A DNA stretch of 64,000 nucleotides from CAITZA01 sp937915285. Its GTDB lineage: Bacteria; Desulfobacterota; Desulfomonilia; Desulfomonilales; Desulfomonilaceae. Position 1 is the stretch's first letter; each line of letters begins with the position of its first letter. The notes beneath the pieces were generated by a model. It saw only the letters and a program-made list of their open reading frames with translations, made no database searches and was not told the origin of the DNA. The DNA is taken from positions 1 through 64,000 of the forward strand of contig DAISIV010000005.1 of the NCBI GenBank assembly GCA_036821825.1, given 5' to 3'. The position numbers were made by a program, and so were the translations under genes. This document shows positions 8,944 to 16,656 of the stretch, one piece after another.

Positions 8944-9102
8944 GGGATTGACCTCAAAACTTGAGTCTCCCTCTCTCCCAGTGTGATTCTAAACACAACA
9001 ACAGCCACAGGTCAAGCCAAAAAGGAGTTGTAAATCCGCACAACCTATTGATATCACAAAACTAACCGGAGCAGGCACGAACAGATAGGTTTATATTAAC
9101 GG

Positions 9103-9131
9103 ATAGAAGACTTCTATACGTGATGTATCAC
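9103..9131. promoter_or_regulatory. Two adjacent small palindromes upstream of the lipoprotein gene
   Basis: ATAGAAG-A-CTTCTAT (9103-9117) is directly followed by GTGAT-GT-ATCAC (9120-9131). They lie in the gap between the ybeY stop and the lipoprotein start, where a promoter reading toward the lipoprotein gene should be. Binding sites are possible; no regulator can be named. Confidence 0.25.
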
Positions 9132-9166
9132 TTTAAGTATTGATTTTTACCTGGTAGAGGCGCTTT

Positions 9167-9607
9167 TCAGGAGTCCATGAGTTTATTGAAGATAGTCTCG
9201 ACTCTTTGTTCCATTTCGGATGCATCGAGTTGCGATTCATGTGTATAACCGACCAGATGAAGAATTCCGTGAATTGCTAGGTATAGCAACATCTCTTCGT
9301 GGGTGTAGTTGAGTTCTTCCGAATCGCTGATTACCCTGTCTGAACATATGACGACATCACCCAACAGGTTGGGATCAGCAGTGATTTGTCCTGCTTCAGC
9401 TTGCGAGAATGATAAGACGTTTGTTGGCCCAGATTTCCCCCTGTACCTGAAATTTAAATCCGCCATTTTCCCCGCGTCAACTATGATGGTTGAAACTATT
9501 GTTGACTCGTCACATCCCGACTCTCTTAATACCTGCTCCATTTTCGTCTGCAACTTTTTCGTATCCAATTCTAGGGATGTCTGTTGATTGTCGATTAGTA
9601 CTTCCAT
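9167..9607 (-). CDS. ybeY: Endoribonuclease YbeY (16S rRNA maturation)
   Basis: Zinc-dependent RNase needed for 16S rRNA 3'-end processing and ribosome quality control. The metal motif HGILHLVGYTH (H-x3-H-x5-H) is intact, and the family signatures NFRYRGKSGPTNVLSF and LLGDVVIC are present. I place the start at the ATG giving MEVLIDNQ, because YbeY proteins normally open with this beta strand and AGGA lies upstream at suitable spacing; an upstream start would add 13 atypical residues. Even so the gene overlaps the 3' end of pgpH by 98 bp in another frame, which is unusually long. phoH-pgpH-ybeY order is a widely conserved arrangement. Confidence 0.94.
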   Translation of the reverse strand: MEVLIDNQQTSLELDTKKLQTKMEQVLRESGCDESTIVSTIIVDAGKMADLNFRYRGKSGPTNVLSFSQAEAGQITADPNLLGDVVICSDRVISDSEELNYTHEEMLLYLAIHGILHLVGYTHESQLDASEMEQRVETIFNKLMDS

Positions 9608-12002
9608 TTTGCTTTTCCTGGTCTGGGTTTTCGGCGGGATAGTCAATCCTTGAATGCAGTATTCCCTGCAGGGCCCTGACGAGAGATTTTACCACGGCGT
9701 TGATGTCCTTCAGGGTTAAAGTGGACTGGTCGAGTTGACCATCGTTGAACATTCCCATAACCAGAGACTGCACTCTCTTCTGAATGTTACCTGGCGATGG
9801 GTCGCTCAGAGTGCGAGTAGCCGCTTCAGCGACATCCGACAGCATGACCAGGGCTGATTCCTTTGACTGTGGCAGAGGTCCCGGGTATCTGTATTTTTCC
9901 TGTGTGACCGGTTGATGGGATTTATCACCGCGTTCCACTGCCTTGTTATAAAAGAACTTGATCAGGCTGTTTCCGTGATGTTCCTGTATGATGTCGACTA
10001 TTGGAGCGCTGAGCTTGTATTCCCTGGCCTTTTCCACCCCGTTCTTTACATGTGAGACCAGGATTAGAGCGCTCATGCTTGGTTCGAGCCGGTCATGCGG
10101 GTTGATCCCGCGAACCTGGTTCTCAACAAAATAGGTGGGCTTAGTGGTTTTGCTTATTTTTCCTATATCGTGATACAAGCCTCCGACCCTTGCCAGCAGA
10201 GGATTTGCGCCGATAGCTTCGGCAGCGGCTTCAGCCAGGTTGCCCACCACCATGGAGTGATGATAGGTTCCCGGGGCCTCCAGGGCCATTCGCTTGAGTA
10301 ACGGATGATTCAGATTGGCTATTTCGAGCAACTTGATGTTAGTGGTGTAACCGAGTGGCTCCAGCAGGGGCGCCAGACCGGAAACAAACAGTCCTGAAAC
10401 AACGCCACCGAGGAAACCCAACCCGATCTCATATACGTCATTGACTGAATTCATGTTACCCAGGGCCATCTTGATGCCAAGAATGGACAACATGTTGACC
10501 AGACCAACAACCAGTCCTGCCCTCAAGACGTGGGATCTCTCAGTGACCTTGCTCACCCCGTGGAGTCCCACTATCCCTGAAATCAGGTAAAAACAGAATA
10601 GATATATATCTCCCTCGACCGAGATTGTAGCCACAATGGATGTTAGCGCACAGACTATGAAAGCTGACCGGGGATCAAGCATCAGTGAGGCCAGCATGGG
10701 GGCTGTTGAAATAGGAGCGGCAAAAAGTATTGACCTGGCGTTCACCGAACTAGTGGCCGATGCGAGAATGACTGACAGCGATGCCGTAAATTTCTCAATG
10801 ACTATGGCGCCGATGATCAGTATGCAGAGGAATAGGGCGTCCTTGATTGGGTCACGTGATCTGCCGAGGTATGTCTGGGAAAAATAGAAACTCACCCTGG
10901 TGAGGATTATCAGGAGTAACGAGAATCCTGCGATGATGATGTAGGTGCTGTAAGCAGGCTGGGCTTTACGAAGTCCGTCGAGCTTTCTGAGGTGACTCTC
11001 ATTGACCGGCTCACCCTCTTTTACAATCTGTTCACCCTTGACGACCTGAAAAAAGACAGGTTTTACGGACGCCAAGGCCTCCTGCCTGAGAGCGTAGGTC
11101 TTTTCCCTGTTATAGGTGAGATTGACATTTATGAGATCAGTAGCGATTTTCCTGATTGACTGACCCAGGACGGAGTCTTCGGACGGGTCCATCTCCTCTG
11201 CGTTAATCAGGTCTACGGCTTCCTTGAGATCATAAATGGTGGATAAATCCTTCAGTGGCTCCAGCTTGTCCTTGGATTTAGATTTTACCAGGATGCCCTG
11301 CTTGCCATCGCGCATCAACAATTCCCGGCTAAGCACGACCCCTCTCAGGAGCATAGGCACAACCAAAGACCTCAGGTCCCTCTCTGCCTTGGCATTGAAG
11401 CCGGCAGATTTCAGTGCAGTAAAACTGCTCTGTGAGACGTTTGCTCCCAGGAGTGACTCGAAACGAACCTTCTGTGCGCTCTCTTCAAGGGGCTGAAATG
11501 GTTTTGCGCCGGCTGTTTTTGTCTCGGGCTGAGGCTTCGGGTCTCGAGCCTTTTCTTCTTCCTTCAGGCGCTCCTCCTCCTCAGCCGCCTGATATTCCTT
11601 CATGAAACTGAATGCGTTGGATATCCTGGCCTGGATATCGTGGATCATTTCCTCGTCGAAATCATAAACAGGCGGGGCCGACCGCAGGACCTCATCGCGA
11701 TTCTTGTTGGTTGCCGCCTCATCAATAACCTTGAATGTAATTGGGGATATGATTGTTTCCTGGGAGGGCTCTCCCACCACAAGGGCTCCAACATGGTAAG
11801 ATTTTGGAGCCAACATGAAAGCGGCTATTATAGAAGTCCCTATCAGCAGGGCTCTTAACTGCCACTTTTCCTCAGTGAATCTGTAAACCCATCCGGGAAG
11901 CTTACTGGCTGCAACCTTTTTTGCCGAGCCAAGGCGATCCCTGAGTTTATCCGAGGAGCTTGTTTTATGCTGCCCCTTGCCTTTATCAAAAGAATCAGGC
12001 AT
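9510..12002 (-). CDS. pgpH: PgpH-type 7TM-HD phosphodiesterase (likely c-di-AMP hydrolase)
   Basis: Large membrane protein. After a cytosolic stretch and one membrane helix (about residue 52-70) comes an extracytoplasmic 7TMR-HDED domain, then a block of membrane helices (about 350-545, starting YIIIAGFSLLLIILT), then a cytosolic HD domain. The HD motifs are GTYHHSMVVGNLAEAAAE, GLYHDIGK and EHHGNSLIKFFY. Listeria PgpH, the characterised member, hydrolyses c-di-AMP; whether this organism makes c-di-AMP is not shown here. The C-terminal tail after the HD domain (about 45 residues, rich in Asn, Gln and Lys) is also coding for ybeY in another frame. It begins 8 bp downstream of phoH and so is probably in one operon. 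Confidence 0.92.
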   Translation of the reverse strand: MPDSFDKGKGQHKTSSSDKLRDRLGSAKKVAASKLPGWVYRFTEEKWQLRALLIGTSIIAAFMLAPKSYHVGALVVGEPSQETIISPITFKVIDEAATNKNRDEVLRSAPPVYDFDEEMIHDIQARISNAFSFMKEYQAAEEEERLKEEEKARDPKPQPETKTAGAKPFQPLEESAQKVRFESLLGANVSQSSFTALKSAGFNAKAERDLRSLVVPMLLRGVVLSRELLMRDGKQGILVKSKSKDKLEPLKDLSTIYDLKEAVDLINAEEMDPSEDSVLGQSIRKIATDLINVNLTYNREKTYALRQEALASVKPVFFQVVKGEQIVKEGEPVNESHLRKLDGLRKAQPAYSTYIIIAGFSLLLIILTRVSFYFSQTYLGRSRDPIKDALFLCILIIGAIVIEKFTASLSVILASATSSVNARSILFAAPISTAPMLASLMLDPRSAFIVCALTSIVATISVEGDIYLFCFYLISGIVGLHGVSKVTERSHVLRAGLVVGLVNMLSILGIKMALGNMNSVNDVYEIGLGFLGGVVSGLFVSGLAPLLEPLGYTTNIKLLEIANLNHPLLKRMALEAPGTYHHSMVVGNLAEAAAEAIGANPLLARVGGLYHDIGKISKTTKPTYFVENQVRGINPHDRLEPSMSALILVSHVKNGVEKAREYKLSAPIVDIIQEHHGNSLIKFFYNKAVERGDKSHQPVTQEKYRYPGPLPQSKESALVMLSDVAEAATRTLSDPSPGNIQKRVQSLVMGMFNDGQLDQSTLTLKDINAVVKSLVRALQGILHSRIDYPAENPDQEKQNGSTNRQSTDIPRIGYEKVADENGAGIKRVGM

Positions 12003-12010
12003 AACCTGCT

Positions 12011-13009
12011 CTATCTCCGGCCTCTGGAGCCGTTTCCCATCTTCTCGTAAGCCTTGATTATTTCCTGAACAAGTGGATGTCGAACCACGTCCTGGTCAGA
12101 AAATAAAATGAATGAAATGCCTTCGATGTCGCTCAGTATGTCTTTTGCCTCGACGAGTCCGGACTTGATTCCTTCCGGCAAGTCAATTTGAGTGATGTCG
12201 CCTGTAATCACTGCTTTAGAAGAATAGCCCAACCTGGTCAGGAACATTTTCATCTGTTCAGACGTCGTGTTTTGAGCTTCATCGAGAATAACAAATGAAT
12301 CATTAAGAGTTCGTCCTCTCATGAAACCAAGAGGAGCGACTTCTATGTCTCCTCTTTCAATCATTCTGGAAGCTTTGTCAAGATCAATCATATCATGAAG
12401 GGCGTCATACAGGGGTCGGAGGTAGGGATTAACCTTCTCGAACAGGTCCCCAGGCAAAAACCCCAGTCTCTCTCCTGCCTCAACAGCCGGACGCGTGAGA
12501 ATTATTCGCCTCAACTGTTTCTTTGAAAACGCCGCCATTGCCATTGCCATTGCCAGGTAGGTCTTTCCTGTTCCTGCAGGGCCTATGCCGAAAACTATGT
12601 CCTTGGATTGTATGGCCTGAACATACGCTTTCTGTGTCCATGTCTTCGGGGTAATGGGTTTCTTACCAACAGAGGTGAATACCGTGTCTCTGAGCAGGTC
12701 CTTTAACTTGACTGACGGATCCTTCAAAAGGCTGCGCACACCCTGATCGATGTCTGCAGGATGGATGGGGTAAGCCTCTCGCGCCAGAGAGTATAATTGC
12801 TTGAGCAATTTCTCCGCAATCTCGTCGCGGTTTGAATCACCTCGAATACTGACAGAATTCCCCTTGATCGAGATATCTACATTTAAACACTTCTCGATGT
12901 GTTTAATGTTTTTGTTAAGATCTCCCACAAGAGCCTGGAAAGCCCCTATATCATCAAAACTCACTCGCCTGGGCAATCTCTCTTCATTCCCTACCGCATT
13001 CGATACCAA
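12011..13009 (-). CDS. PhoH-family ATPase (PhoH/PhoL)
   Basis: RNA-associated P-loop ATPase related to the helicase core, usually next to ybeY and thought to act with it in RNA or ribosome processing. An N-terminal KH-like segment (about 1-75, including GNSVSIRGDS) precedes the PhoH domain. Walker A is GPAGTGKT (143-150); the Walker B region is FVILDEAQNTT, followed by TGDITQIDLP. The start is TTG: it is preceded at 6 bases by GGAGG (GCGGAGGCTTA), and no ATG with comparable support exists. Length 332 is normal. First gene of the phoH-pgpH-ybeY run. Confidence 0.93.
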   Translation of the reverse strand: MVSNAVGNEERLPRRVSFDDIGAFQALVGDLNKNIKHIEKCLNVDISIKGNSVSIRGDSNRDEIAEKLLKQLYSLAREAYPIHPADIDQGVRSLLKDPSVKLKDLLRDTVFTSVGKKPITPKTWTQKAYVQAIQSKDIVFGIGPAGTGKTYLAMAMAMAAFSKKQLRRIILTRPAVEAGERLGFLPGDLFEKVNPYLRPLYDALHDMIDLDKASRMIERGDIEVAPLGFMRGRTLNDSFVILDEAQNTTSEQMKMFLTRLGYSSKAVITGDITQIDLPEGIKSGLVEAKDILSDIEGISFILFSDQDVVRHPLVQEIIKAYEKMGNGSRGRR

Positions 13010-13171
13010 TAAGCCTCCGCTGGTAAAAACACCACTATTGAAAATCTACGGCCCGGAGAAAAACCAGAATCTGGTCACATCAATCTGTTTGCTATATATA
13101 ATAAATCAAATGACACGAAATGTGAAACATTGCTGACAGTCTGAGTCATTCAAAACAGGAAAGACGGATTA

Positions 13172-13972
13172 ATGAGCGATTTGAAACCTGAAAAAGAGTC
13201 GTCTGAGTCATTTGGCCTCATGCTTGACCTAATCAAACAACTCAGGTCTGAGACGGGATGCCCGTGGGACCGCAAACAGACCATGGAAAGTTTTCATCCC
13301 TACATTCTCGAAGAATATCACGAATTGGTCCATGCTATTTCTCAAAATGATCCTGAGGCAATAATTGATGAAGCTGGGGATCTTATTTTCCTGACCACCT
13401 TCATTGCCTACATGATTGAACAGCATGGATATGGCACGGTTAAAGGTGTCCTTGATGGCGTTGTGGCGAAAATGACCCTCAGACATCCCCATGTTTTTGG
13501 AGACGTCAAGGTCAACGGTTCGCAGGAAGTCATTGAAAACTGGGCCAGAATAAAAGCTTCAGAAAAACTCATCAAGGATCGTAATTCAATTCTTGATGGA
13601 ATCCCGAGATCCGCCCCCGCATTGACCAGGGCTCAGAAAATGACTTCCAGGGCGGCCAAGGTAGGATTCGATTGGCCGGATATACAAGGGGTGATGGACA
13701 AGATTAATGAGGAACTGGTTGAGCTGAAGCGTTCCATGGAGACCCAGGATGAGACAGAAATCAAAGCCGAATTCGGCGATGTGCTTTTGTCAATGGTCAA
13801 CCTTGGCAGACGTCTTTCGGTTAATTGTGAATCTGCCCTGGCTGCGGCGTCGGACAGGTTCGAGGAACGTTTTCACCACGTTGAGCAGCAGGTAAGGAGT
13901 AGCGGCAGATCTCTGGAAGAAGCTTCGCTCGAGGAAATGGACAGTTTTTGGAACGAGGCCAAGAACCGATGA
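13172..13972 (+). CDS. mazG: Nucleoside triphosphate pyrophosphohydrolase MazG
   Basis: All-alpha NTP pyrophosphatase that cleaves (d)NTPs to monophosphates, often as a house-cleaning enzyme. Two tandem MazG domains are visible. The first, near residues 25-110, has GCPWDRKQTMESFHPYILEE, the metal-binding EEYHE, and DEAGDLIF. The second, near 165-260, has VGFDWPD, EELVELKRS and EFGDVLLSMVNLGR. Length 266 agrees with bacterial MazG. It is divergent from phoH with a 160-bp intergenic region that should carry both promoters; GGAAAGACGG lies ahead of the ATG. Confidence 0.95.
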   Translation: MSDLKPEKESSESFGLMLDLIKQLRSETGCPWDRKQTMESFHPYILEEYHELVHAISQNDPEAIIDEAGDLIFLTTFIAYMIEQHGYGTVKGVLDGVVAKMTLRHPHVFGDVKVNGSQEVIENWARIKASEKLIKDRNSILDGIPRSAPALTRAQKMTSRAAKVGFDWPDIQGVMDKINEELVELKRSMETQDETEIKAEFGDVLLSMVNLGRRLSVNCESALAAASDRFEERFHHVEQQVRSSGRSLEEASLEEMDSFWNEAKNR

Positions 13973-14109
13973 GTCATCCTTTTGTCTGACAACGGATGGG
14001 ATGATTTATCCGGCCCCAAATAGCTTCCCGCCCACACACGCAATGTCGATTGGCGCCCCCCGCTACATCGTCAATTTCATTGTTTGAAGGCTTCTAAATA
14101 ACCTCTGAA

Positions 14110-14550
14110 TCAGTGAAGCAAGGCTGATTCGGGCATGGTTATGGTATGGCGGCCTGCGTCCTTCTGCAGGATTACCTCCACCCTTCTGCCCTTGACTTCA
14201 ATGAAAATTGATCCTTTGGAGGCGGGCCCCTCCATGCCTGCAGCCTCCCGTAATATTTCCAAACCACGAGCCATGTAACTCGAAGGCGCCCTCGGAACCT
14301 CAAAGGATGTGTCCCCTATAATGTTGGGGCTCGAATCCTTGTCCATGGTAATGCGAACAGCTCCTCGCCTGAGAGCCCACGAAAACACCAGCGCCATGTA
14401 TTTCAGAGGGGCGTCATCGCTCTGGGCGCCAGGATCCTCAGTCCAACCCCTGGCCTCCCAGTCCAGTAGGGCCTGTTCCGGATTCAGATCATAATTAAAG
14501 TCAATCAGTCCCTGAAGTTTCGCCTCAGCGCTTGTCGGATCAGACATCAA
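14110..14550 (-). CDS. Hypothetical protein, 146 aa
   Basis: Not recognised. It is a soluble, acidic protein with no signal or membrane helix. The middle part (ALVFSWALRRGAVRITMDKD) and the C-terminal part (FIEVKGRRVEVILQKDAGRH) suggest alternating helix and strand. Placed 38 bp upstream of the FmdB-type zinc ribbon gene on the same strand, with AAGGAGG-like bases (CCTCCTT on the plus strand) in front of the ATG. Function cannot be assigned. Confidence 0.6.
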   Translation of the reverse strand: MMSDPTSAEAKLQGLIDFNYDLNPEQALLDWEARGWTEDPGAQSDDAPLKYMALVFSWALRRGAVRITMDKDSSPNIIGDTSFEVPRAPSSYMARGLEILREAAGMEGPASKGSIFIEVKGRRVEVILQKDAGRHTITMPESALLH

Positions 14551-14588
14551 CCGGCCTCCTTATTAAGGGAATTCAAACGGCGCAATTT

Positions 14589-14807
14589 TTAATGACAGGT
14601 AGCGCAGGATGAACTAGTGCAACCAGAGCAACTGGATTTTCCAGAGCCGGATGTCTTAAAATCGCCGGCCCCACTCTTGAAACTGCAACAGGACATCAGC
14701 TTATGGACAGGTCCTCCGCAGGTAGGACACAGGACCTCCTGCGAACCAAAAACAAGGGTCTCGAAATCCTTTTCGCAACAATCACAGTGATATTCATATA
14801 TCGGCAT
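14589..14807 (-). CDS. FmdB-family small zinc-ribbon protein
   Basis: Starts with the family signature MPIYEYHCDCCEKDFE, followed by CPTCGG, giving a four-cysteine zinc ribbon (CxxC...CxxC). The C-terminal third is a low-complexity tail rich in Ser, Gly and Cys (SSCSGCTSSSCATCH), as seen in many FmdB-like proteins. The family name comes from a putative regulator near formamidase and amidase genes; its actual function is unsettled. The ATG is preceded by GGAGGC. Confidence 0.88.
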   Translation of the reverse strand: MPIYEYHCDCCEKDFETLVFGSQEVLCPTCGGPVHKLMSCCSFKSGAGDFKTSGSGKSSCSGCTSSSCATCH

Positions 14808-14992
14808 TCAATTGCCTCCACTTTCTTTATGTCTCTTAGAAATGCGCCTAATTCTCCGAGTATGCAAGTCCCCTGATTCATGTCTGGAAGTTCCCAGCCT
14901 ATCTTCAGACATCACATGCTGGCCATCCAAAAAACCTGATGATTAAGGAATTTATTATATCGGGAAACTGACGGGAAGGTTTCAGGGAATAA

Positions 14993-15304
14993 TTAATGAA
15001 CCGGAAAATAATTTATGGTCTTGCCATCTACAAAGGTTAATGTGCTTCCCCTTTTCGTTTCAACATAACGCGCTGGGCTGAGCCTGTTCTTTGAGGCTAT
15101 TCTCGTTTGCTCAACAGGATTGTCCGGACTGACTCTCTTCCATTCCACTTTGCCGTCCTCATACTGCATTCTGATGAGGCCCTGAGGAGACACATCTGTC
15201 ACCCAGGCCGATCCCGTAGAAGCAATCTTTCCACCGCAACCCTGATTAAGGATAGTGATTGAAAAAACAATGCAAGATAGAACCAGGCCGCCTGAAATCT
15301 TCAA
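14993..15304 (-). CDS. Small exported protein, possible lipoprotein
   Basis: An N-terminal hydrophobic signal (GGLVLSCIVFSITIL) runs up to NQGCGGK. Cys23 could be a lipidation site, but Asn and Gln at -3/-2 make the lipobox poor. The mature part (about 80 residues) is beta-like and basic, with VSPQGLIRMQYEDGKVEWKR, and ends TINYFPVH. No family recognised. It is isolated by 185 bp from the FmdB gene and about 115 bp from the next gene. Confidence 0.6.
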   Translation of the reverse strand: MKISGGLVLSCIVFSITILNQGCGGKIASTGSAWVTDVSPQGLIRMQYEDGKVEWKRVSPDNPVEQTRIASKNRLSPARYVETKRGSTLTFVDGKTINYFPVH

Positions 15305-15419
15305 GGTAATCTCCAGCAGAGGAAAAACCGGATACCTCTCAGCCTAGCACAAACAAATCTAATTTGTCAACTTAGTGTAATAAATATAGATTGATAGTAT
15401 GATTATATAAATCAGTTTA

Positions 15420-15845
15420 TTACCATTTCTGTGAGGCTATTTTGAGCCATATCTCCGCAAAAAGGGCCCAGACAATGTTGAAGCCGATTACAAACCACGG
15501 GGTTGCAGAGCCGAGTTCCAATCCAAAAAAGCCCTTGTTGACAAAATATGGAAAAACTACAAGCAGTTGAAAAAGCGCTGGCCCGAGTGAAAAGACGACT
15601 ATTCTGACAGGAGGCATAGATCTTAGGAAGGGACTGAGGAATAGCAACCCCCAAATACCTCCCCAGACAAGCCTCTGGTAAATCCATTGATAAACGCCTG
15701 GAGGATTCAGATTGAGTTGGAGTTTGTAACCGCCAGCGGCCGCCCAGCCAAAATGGAAAAATAAGACCACCGCCAGGCTATTCATGATTGCCCCGAACAC
15801 ACCGGCTGAAAAAGTAAATGAAATGGATTTAAGGGTTTCTCTCAT
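15420..15845 (-). CDS. Hypothetical integral membrane protein
   Basis: About 141 residues with four probable membrane helices: near 10-35 (AGVFGAIMNSLAVVLFFHFGW), 60-80 (WGGIWGLLFLSPFL), 85-105 (RIVVFSLGPALFQLLVVFPYF) and 115-135 (PWFVIGFNIVWALFAEIWL). I use the internal ATG giving MRETLKSI rather than the upstream one, because the preceding 32 residues are hydrophilic and overlap the region immediately behind the methyltransferase gene; the longer form reaching 15941 cannot be excluded. No family recognised. Confidence 0.6.
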   Translation of the reverse strand: MRETLKSISFTFSAGVFGAIMNSLAVVLFFHFGWAAAGGYKLQLNLNPPGVYQWIYQRLVWGGIWGLLFLSPFLRSMPPVRIVVFSLGPALFQLLVVFPYFVNKGFFGLELGSATPWFVIGFNIVWALFAEIWLKIASQKW

Positions 15846-15947
15846 GAGCGATGCCTCTCCGATCAGGTCCGGCTTGAAACTCGATGGAACGTGTTCCCCA
15901 TTCCGATACCTGTTTTTAGGAAGAAGCCACGGCAATGTCAAGCGACA

Positions 15948-16556
15948 TCACTGTCTTAAAGCCTTCAGAAGATATCCATGTTCATCATCCAGAATGTAGC
16001 TTATAACCAGACCGCTCTCGGCAAATAGGCCCTTCATTTCATCGTCGCACGGAAGAAAGTCACGCGCTACCGCCGGATTGGTCTTCCTATGGAGATCATT
16101 TACCCCGGAGGAGTTCATGAAGTGGCTGACCACAAACGAGCCGTGAAGCTTGAGGCCGTGAGCAAGCCTTAGAACTGCGGATGGCTTATCATCAAAATGA
16201 GGGAAAACATTGTGACAGACAACTGCGTCAAAACTGTGCTTCTCAAGATAAAAATCTTCTATGGGGCCGAGGAAAAGTTCAACATTGTCGGTATCACCAA
16301 TGCACATACGCGCCTTTTCCAGCATTTTAGGACTAATCTCCGATGCCAGCACATGACCTCTGGGTCCCACCAATTGAGACATGATCCTGGTCAAACGTCC
16401 GGTTCCACAGCCAGGCTCAATCACCCGAGACCCTGGTTGTATTCCGGCCGCTACCAGGATTCGATGGATCTTCATCAGCTCTGTTTCGGTGTAATCGCTG
16501 GACGACCACTCCGATTCGGTCTGGGAATCAAAAAAAGCAGCTTTATCAGCGTTCAA
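15948..16556 (-). CDS. Class I SAM-dependent methyltransferase
   Basis: A Methyltransf_11-type Rossmann fold. Motif I is VIEPGCGTGRLTRI (about residues 45-58), followed by an acidic motif II region (VLASEISPKMLEKA) and motif IV (FDAVVCHNVFPHF). At 202 residues it is the bare catalytic domain. The substrate cannot be inferred. The start ATG follows GGTGGAGG on the minus strand. It lies just upstream of the small membrane protein gene and could share its transcript. Confidence 0.85.
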   Translation of the reverse strand: MNADKAAFFDSQTESEWSSSDYTETELMKIHRILVAAGIQPGSRVIEPGCGTGRLTRIMSQLVGPRGHVLASEISPKMLEKARMCIGDTDNVELFLGPIEDFYLEKHSFDAVVCHNVFPHFDDKPSAVLRLAHGLKLHGSFVVSHFMNSSGVNDLHRKTNPAVARDFLPCDDEMKGLFAESGLVISYILDDEHGYLLKALRQ

Positions 16557-16590
16557 GATTGGACTCCTCCACCTCTAATAATTGAGAACG

Positions 16591-16621
16591 ATCAGGGGCG
16601 CCTTTTGTTTATACCCCTGAT
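16591..16621. terminator. Hairpin downstream of the outer-membrane barrel gene
   Basis: ATCAGGGG (16591-16598) pairs with CCCCTGAT (16614-16621) around a 15-base loop. It stands between the end of the 615-residue barrel gene and the methyltransferase start, on the path of minus-strand transcription. No long T-run, so rho-independent action is only probable. Confidence 0.45.
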
Positions 16622-16656
16622 ACTCATCTTCAAACCTTAAAAATTTTACCCCTTCG

